Assembly (NCBI GenBank): GCA_004794785.1
Contig: SJOL01010039.1
Location: 872,638-936,637, forward strand
Source: Opisthorchis felineus
Taxonomy: Eukaryota > Platyhelminthes > Trematoda > Opisthorchiida > Opisthorchiidae
DNA: 64,000 nucleotides
Direction of reading: 5' to 3'
The translations under genes and the position numbers were made by a program. The notes beneath the pieces are model-generated. The model made no database searches, was not told where the DNA came from, and saw only the letters and a list, made by a program, of their open reading frames with translations. Below, piece by piece: positions 57,630 to 64,000 of this stretch; position 1 is the first letter of the stretch, and each line of letters starts with the position of its first letter.

Positions 57630-58085
57630 CAAATGAGTGTATTTCGCGAACTGCGTCCGATTTGGGTTCAAGTAGAGCGATAGCTCGAAGGACAGCTGAT
57701 GAACCCGAAGAAGGGCGCACCCAGTCATGGGCTGTCAAAGAGCCTTCAGGAACCTTGTGACTAGTGTTTCTTCATGGAAATACAGTGCGACATCTCAAGT
57801 ATCGTACCAAATGAAACATGAGTCAGTCTTGTGCTGCACATTCAGTTAAAGAACGTCATAAACCAGGGGGTCATCTGGGATTCGGTTAAAACTAAATTGT
57901 TGTGCAGGTGAGTGTAGTTGGCGAATTTCACGCAATTTGGGTCCAAGAAGAACACACGCTTGACGGATACTCTGTCGCTGTGTCTGTCTGATGAGTCCGG
58001 AGAAGTGCGACACAGGTAGGGGACTGTCGAAGAGTTTTCCGCAAACTTACGATTAGCTTATTATGTCAACAAGACACCTGACCAT
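57630..58085 (+). repeat. Hammerhead family A, tandem dimer
   Basis: Two ribozyme blocks in the same orientation, CUGAUGA at 57696-57702 and 57988-57994, 292 bp apart. Each is followed by a CTGTCAAAGAG or CTGTCGAAGAG block, and the dimer shares the AATGAGTGTATTT / GTGAGTGTAGTT landmark. GAAA is changed to GCAC and GACA, and the second cleavage triplet is lost, so neither is likely active. The tandem arrangement defines the monomer length. Confidence 0.8.
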
Positions 58086-58854
58086 GCTTTTGAATCATTG
58101 ACAGTTTACTATCAGATGTCTGCGGATTATAACCGTTCACTCGCTTTTCCCATATGGTTATTTGTCTTTAATTCTCTGTTGCTACTCTTACGCTGTGATT
58201 TGATGAGCATTCGTTTTATTAGTCCTACTGTGACACGAACCCCGGGACCAAACCCCTTTCAATCGAACGACTGCATTGTCTACACAATCCCCGAAATGTA
58301 ATAAACAGTTTCATGTAGTTCTGGACATTCTTTGGAATTCTGTTGAGCTGGGTACTTGGTTTGTATGGTGTACGACGTGAGGTTCATGAGGCGGCCACAT
58401 GAGTTTAGCCCCTCCGAGGTCTGGAACTGCGTGATGTCGTGGTCAAGCATTGAGCGTACGTTCAACTACATAGTCAGTGTTTGTTGGGCAATGTTTGGTT
58501 CAGTCACGGAGTATGCTGTGTGAAAAGACAGGAAATGCGTGTGAAAACAGTATGGAAGCTAGGCTGATGGAAACAGAGACAAGAGAAGGCAAAACAGTGG
58601 CAGTTAGGAGGGTCTCGTCGATATACCATATTTGGGGTCAACGTGGTCGCTTAGGAAACCACGGGCGACCCTAACATGTCTTCGATTATCTCTATTTTGT
58701 TTTTGTTGCTATTTCGGTAGTCATTTTCGGACGTGTTCATACATTTCTTTGCAGTATGTATGCCATTTTCTGAACATCGAAAATTCGCCCTTACGACTAC
58801 CTTTGTAGAAATTACTAATAAAAGTGATGATAATAACGTTGATAGTCGTTCAAA
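58086..58854. other. No supported feature
   Basis: Plus ORFs 58098-58301 and 58477-58674 are unassigned. Confidence 0.4.
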
Positions 58855-59040
58855 TGTAACATCATTTCGGTGCCTAGCTGCCATACCATCCGAAAGAATC
58901 ACGAGGTCTGAGATACTGTCAGGTTACCCTAGACTAGACAGGGGTAGTCGAGACTCAGTCGTTGGGTTCGAACCATGGGGCTTCTGGCCGGTAAGTTCCC
59001 GCCTTAACCAAAATGAGCTACCTCGATATCAGTCTCTGTA
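58855..59040 (-). repeat. tRNA-derived SINE, family D (minus)
   Basis: The minus strand reads GAGGTAGCTCATTTTGGTTA, GAACTTACCGGCCAGAAGCC, box B GGTTCGAACCC, and a tail with GGTAACCTGACAGTATCTCA and GATGGTATGGCAGCTAGGCA, as in the other two copies. Confidence 0.65.
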
Positions 59041-59699
59041 TAACGATTAGCATAGGGAGTGGCTATCATACACGTAGAGTTTAGGATAACTACAGAGTCT
59101 TCTTTGAACGGAACACTCTTCAGTGCTTATTCGAGTCCATTCAACCAACACAAACATGGTTTTTCGTAAATACCTCGGAAAATAGGAGCTAACAGTTACT
59201 ACCTCAATATCCACCATGGAGAAAGGTACTTATTCGCATTTTGTGATGGGAGAGCGGAGACCTCTGTAAGCTGGATACGCAAGCATATTAAATATCTATA
59301 GAAACGTGTCTTGTCGAGGTGGAAGACTCCATACCGATACAACTAAATCCCCATTAACTCAATGTATTGGGTGTACTGTAAGTTCCTATTTGTCGTCTCT
59401 AGAGGCAGAAGTCACCATTATCAGGGACACACTTCAATATATCCGAAGATGTTCCTTCTAAGGAAAGCATTATTGTCAAAAAATCCTAGGAGGCTCACTG
59501 CAGCATGCTCAGGTTCATAGATTTCCCCAGTACAGATATCGAGCTACGATATCTAATTCACACACAGCAAAGCCGTCAGTGGTTTCAAACACACAACGAA
59601 ACCGGTGTTTATTCCACCTTTTTGAACTACCTGGTTTTGTGTGAATGCGTTATGCTACTGAAGACAAAGCTGATAACTCAAAAAACATAACTGAGACGT
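59041..59699. other. No supported feature
   Basis: Short ORFs only. Confidence 0.4.
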
Positions 59700-60540
59700 T
59701 CCACTAGCATCCAAATTTCCGAAATAAACACCGCTCTTGAGAACGTTTATACCATTCAGGAAAGTCGAAAGGTCAAGACGAGTCAGTGGAAGCCCAATGG
59801 ATTCAAATGCACTAACGTCCACGTAAGACGGTTGCGAGAAAAGTTCATGCCAAGCACAGGACCACCAAGGAACGCATAAGAAATAGAGTGCTAGTGAAAA
59901 ACTCAGCAGTGCCAGAACGTGCACTTGACATGAAATGCGAGATCTGTCCAGAACATTTTGAGGATTTCAAGCGAGAACTACAAGTCACGTCGCAGAGACT
60001 GACGGCCAATGATCCTAGTGTGAACGGAATAGCAGTGGAAAGGTCAAGCGAGTGGAGACTTGACATGTGGCGGCTTGTGGTTATCAGTGAAGATGAGTAG
60101 CCGATAGGAGTAGTATTAACTAACTGAAGACTGGTATCCTTTCCCGTCCCTAGGCCGTTCAAAATTAGCAATAACAAATCTGTTTTGAATTGAAAGAACA
60201 GGGCCTCAAGACCAACCAGTTTGACGTTGAACCCTTCCACCATCCCAGCTAATCGATCGTAACACCTAGTCGCCCTTAATAACTGAGAGGAAATCTTGAC
60301 CGACATTCAACACGAGTGTTGCCTGTTGATTGAAAAACATCTCAGCGGTGATTGGTTTTCTCTCTTTATCAAAACTTGGTAAAATGACCAATTGCCCTGA
60401 CGAAGCTTTTGTGTCAAAACCGGAAAACTACGCTGCAGTGAACCTACCGATTGCTTACCAGAACTTTCTGAAATAAGATCATTCTTCCGCACTTCGTATT
60501 CTCTGGTCGATTCCAAAACAGAACGGGAGTGCAGTTCATT
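59700..60540. repeat. Old dispersed repeat with decayed plus-strand ORF
   Basis: Plus translation gives RSTSIQISEINTALENVYTI near 59700, then in another frame DMKCEICPEHFEDFKRELQ to RLVVISEDE (stop near 60098). These look like one decayed coding sequence with a frameshift, perhaps a retroelement ORF. The part downstream of 60098 aligns with 8340-8720. The family is not identified. Confidence 0.4.
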
Positions 60541-60552
60541 TTCCTTGAGGTG

Positions 60553-61240
60553 ACACACTACTCCTAAGGTCGCTGAAAACTCTCCGCTAGCCCACGACCG
60601 GTTTCGTCATTCTTCGCGGTCATTTGGTAGGCGCAGTCCCCGAGTTTATGTTTTCTAGTTGCATCCAAATTTCGTCAAACACTGTCATTTGCATGCTGAC
60701 TTGTTTTTAACGGGAGACTCAGGTGAATCCCAGCTGAATCTCTCGCTTATGATTCTGTTCAACCAAATATGATGAACAAGACCACGTCGTGTTCCATTTG
60801 GTGCGATATTCGAGATATTGTGGTGTGTTTTCTCGATGGAACACACTACTCATAAGGCTGCTGAAACACTTCGTCAGCTAACAACTGGCTTTGTCAGCTT
60901 AGTTCCAAATGAGTGTAGTTCGACGGTTGAATACAACTTGAAGTTTAAGAAGGACGTAAGGTTGACGGGAAATCAGGGACTACGTCTATCTGATGAGACT
61001 CACGAAGGGCGACACAGTTCGTGGGCTGTCGAAGAGCTTTCAAGAACCTCATGAGTATTATGTTCCGTGTCAACAATGTACTGTGATATCTCGAATATCG
61101 TCTCAACTAAAACATAAAGCGGACTTTGTGCGCCACATTCGGTTGGAAAATATTATGTATGAGAGATTCTGCTGGGATTCAGTTGAGTCCCCGGATAAAC
61201 GCCAAATTATTTTGCAAATGAGCATATTTTGCCAGGAATA
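60553..61240. repeat. Hammerhead family A cluster, minus tandem then plus copy
   Basis: The landmark ACACACTACTC starts at 60553 and again at 60841, so minus monomers are 288 bp. The minus ribozyme at 60640-60580 has CAAAUGA for CUGAUGA but intact GAAACCGGUC and helix I (GCCUAC with GUGGGC). The next minus copy (about 60905-60855) has lost the core. From about 60930 the orientation flips to plus: CUGAUGA 60990-60996 intact, with GACA and UUC changes. The rest of the plus monomer runs to about 61240. Confidence 0.8.
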
Positions 61241-62360
61241 TAGTTCAGTTTGCGCATTTATCGCTCTTCGAAACGCACCATTACAGTTATGTTGTAATGC
61301 GGCGTTGTTTCATTCTTTATAGTTGACCACTATAGCTGGTTTACCGTAAGCTTTCTCTTTGGAGCACACTTCGCTGTGGATGGCTTCGTTTTTATTCAGG
61401 CAGAACGACCGGTTTGCTGCAAAGACCCAATATGTTCGTGTTTTCCATTCCGCTTCTTGCGGAGCACGCCAACACATTCCGCGGTGATCGATACCGAACG
61501 GGTGAATTTCAAAGGCGCAGAACTGTGAAGTACACAGCAAAGCAACCACATGTTTGATACTGCGTGTGAGTTGGCGGGACCTTACTGTGATATCTTGTCG
61601 CAGAGTCGGTGGAAATACGGATAGGAAAACAAGACGCAAAAAACTGAAGCGATAACAGCAGGGAAAATGGCCAGACAGACACGAACGAGTGGATTGTTGG
61701 AGTTCATGGTTAACGCGTTGTGCACAGCAGTGTCACACTAGCAAACTTTTTTCACAACTATAGGAAAGAGACCCTGTTTCAAATGCCGGCTGTTACGGCT
61801 AGTTCGTATTATAATCAGTCTTGAGTGAGAGTGCGAACGTAGGGAAGTTGGGAGGTACGAAATCACGGCTATGGGTCAGAGGAGCATCGAGATTGGAGGG
61901 TGAGGACACGTTTGGAAATGCATTCCAATGTTTTGTCACTTTGTTTGTGTGCCTCGGTGTCCGATGCAAAAGTTCTCGTTCATACACGCAAATACGCCCA
62001 ATTCAGGTCAGTACTGAGGGCTGCTCTCAGCGTTTCCTGTGTGGTTCAGAATGGGTCGATGTTGTGCAGTGAAGCATGCGAGGGTTGCTGTGACACTTCC
62101 GACTGTGATCTTACCTACACGGGACACAAACGCAGGATGAGCAGGTAGACACATGAAGTAAATGGCATGGTGGTTTGCCGAGTAAAACGCGAGTAAACTT
62201 GTCAAAAAACACGTTCAGTTTTGGGTAATTGGGTATTGTTTTTCAATGAACTGATCAGAAGGATGCCGCCAATCGTGTGTAGATAAGATGAAGGACGAAC
62301 GGTTGGGTAAGCAACAATTTGCACACAGGCTTGTATAGCCTAATCTACCACCCAGCGGGC
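61241..62360. other. No supported feature
   Basis: ORFs 61639-61310 minus and 61821-62148 plus show no recognisable domain. Confidence 0.4.
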
Positions 62361-62687
62361 TCACGCACCACCTTGGTGTTTCCCGATAAGGCTATGCTTT
62401 ATCGGACCGCCCACTGTGCGACAGGTTGACAAGCCCTTTAGTGGGTTTGTGAGTGTTACAGTGGCAGTCGTTTGAGATTTCGGGTGGCCGTCGAAACCGA
62501 TTATCGTAACGCCCACACAAAATGGTCCTACGCTGTTAAACCTAGTCAGTAGAACGAGGTCTCCAATGTGTACGATAGAGCGGGGACAAAGCGACGGCCA
62601 AATGCACCATGGTGCAACTATACTGAGCTTGATACCGCCTCGTTTGTCCCGGGAATCGCGATGCGGTCTATTTCGAGTAGTTGGCAT
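62361..62687 (-). CDS. Hypothetical 108-residue ORF, possible retroelement or single-exon gene
   Basis: Starts at ATG 62687-62685 (MPTTRNRPHRDSRDKRGG) and ends at TGA. A basic start is followed by a strand-rich middle (SIVHIGDLVLLTRFNSVGPF, VGVTIIGFDGHPKSQTTATV) that would suit a small beta-barrel such as the SH3-like tail of retroelement integrases (usual form GDLVLV). I cannot assign it. Codon usage and composition look more protein-like than neighbouring ORFs. No partner ORFs seen. Confidence 0.3.
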   Translation of the reverse strand: MPTTRNRPHRDSRDKRGGIKLSIVAPWCIWPSLCPRSIVHIGDLVLLTRFNSVGPFCVGVTIIGFDGHPKSQTTATVTLTNPLKGLSTCRTVGGPIKHSLIGKHQGGA

Positions 62688-64000
62688 GACTGCAGCTTCT
62701 GTTTTCAGTAGCCTGAATCGGATATTGTGTTGATGCTGGCTGATCGAAAATGCACATTACTGTGGGACCGTTCTAGCTTGAACTTAACGTCCCTTACTCA
62801 TAGTAAGTTAATGCAAATGATGGTAGTAAGTGTCAGAAGTTGGGAGGCTCGTTATCCATTGATTCAGTTCCTTTTGACCATACTTGTGAAGTAACATGCG
62901 GCAATGTAACATCGAGTTCAGTAAACTTGTTCTTCATGTCCATTGTTATTCGCGTCCCATGGGAGAAACTCGGCTCTCTGTGCTTCAGTTATAGTGAGCA
63001 TCGTTTGGATAGTCCAATAAAACTTTTAAGGTCCTCGTTCATTAACCTCCCATGTCCAACATCATCAGTCCCTCTGTAACAATTTACACCCCTCACAGAG
63101 ACCTCCCTGAAGGTAGATCACCCTCCTGAAAAGTACAGAACAAAGATCCCTCGTCAAAAAGGTGCTCTTCAGTGCTGCGATCACCCAGAAAAAAGACCGA
63201 GATCCCAAATTTGGTAAATGTGGTGCCTTTTCAGATTCTCGGATGTTTTGCTGCTAAATACATCTTAAACAAGGCACTCAGCAAAGCTTGTTATATTCCG
63301 CAACTCACCATAGATACAGATATATTCATGTAACTAAGACTAGTGGTACGCTGTTTTGAATATGAATCCTAACTCAGTCGCATCAGATGATTTTAACGCA
63401 TCGTAAACTTGGTCAGTTATTGGTGAATTGTTTCCATTCCCATGGTACACAGTGCGCTCAAAAGTCCTATCAAGGCTTAGTCAGGCTTAGACAGATTCCG
63501 TAATCAGCGCTACCCTGCAATCCAACATCTACTGGTGGGGTGAATGAGACTGTACGCATAAAAGGTTGTAGTTAAATAACACCGGGCTTAGATCACTACT
63601 ACCCATGGATTCATTATGAAAGTTTCATGAGATGGTGCCTATCCGAATCTTCGTTAGATTCACAAGGCTCTCGACACGATTAGTCTCGTTAATCTGCACC
63701 ACCAAGTCGAAGCGCTGGAAGCGAGCTTCGTTCAGTTTACATACTTCGCTTTGCTGTGATATGATTCGCTGGCGTCTGATACACGAGGCGAGCTGGTTAC
63801 CGACATTCCAAAAAGGGATACTCAAAGCGCCTAAATTATCCTGTCTGAGCATGTGAACGTGTTAATGTCTGAGCAGTGTTATTGGACTGCCTGAGGCCTT
63901 CAGCGACGTGCCGAAGCAAGTTGACAGTTAGGTGAACCAAACAAATTTTCGTTCAAGAAAGGTTCGATAAACAACCGGTGAATTTATATCTAGACAATGC
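62688..64000. other. No supported feature
   Basis: Short ORFs on both strands (62840-63079 plus, 63852-63625 minus) are unassigned. Confidence 0.4.

Overview
This looks like a eukaryotic, intron-bearing, repeat-rich nuclear window, most likely from a flatworm, probably a digenean trematode. The inference rests on roughly 45% GC as judged by eye, a Gypsy element with a flatworm-type Gag, degraded CR1-like retroelements, tRNA-derived SINEs, and many hammerhead-ribozyme (HHR) repeats, which are known to be abundant in trematodes. The species cannot be named from the sequence alone.

The firmest genes are three paralogues of the germline RNA regulator Nanos, all on the minus strand: copy A (24330-23410), copy B (36197-35277) and copy C (43750-42807). 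Each has four exons with the same intron phases. Each encodes a complete Nanos double zinc finger with exact family spacing. A and B are almost identical over about 1.55 kb, including introns and 3' flank, yet are clearly diverged on both sides, which suggests recent gene conversion. C is older. All three have a CCAAT box about 100 bp upstream of the start, a 3' UTR block and an acidic tryptophan motif before the finger in common.

At the left edge (1-2096, minus) a long open frame runs off the window. It encodes a Ser/Pro/Glu-rich protein with 179-residue tandem repeats from 537-bp DNA units that are nearly identical. Next is a Gypsy remnant (4132-2609, minus) with Gag, zinc knuckle and protease joined directly to the integrase tail.

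The rest is mostly old repeats. Three repeat families carry type I hammerhead ribozyme cores. Family A is a retrozyme-like unit of about 290 bp, with one copy at 20.7 kb and many in tandem or head-to-head arrangements between 44 and 61 kb. Family B is a unit of about 371 bp with a tRNA-like head. Family C is a second tRNA-like SINE. In all three, helix III is a short palindrome (ACCGGT, ACAGCTGT, ACTCGAGT-like), so cleavage would need dimers. A fourth tRNA-derived SINE (D) has no visible ribozyme. A likely intronless pseudogene lies at 28376-27772, and a few unassigned short ORFs are listed at low confidence. Large stretches, including most of 9.6-16.7, 28.6-34.1 and 53.5-56.1 kb, hold nothing I can support.
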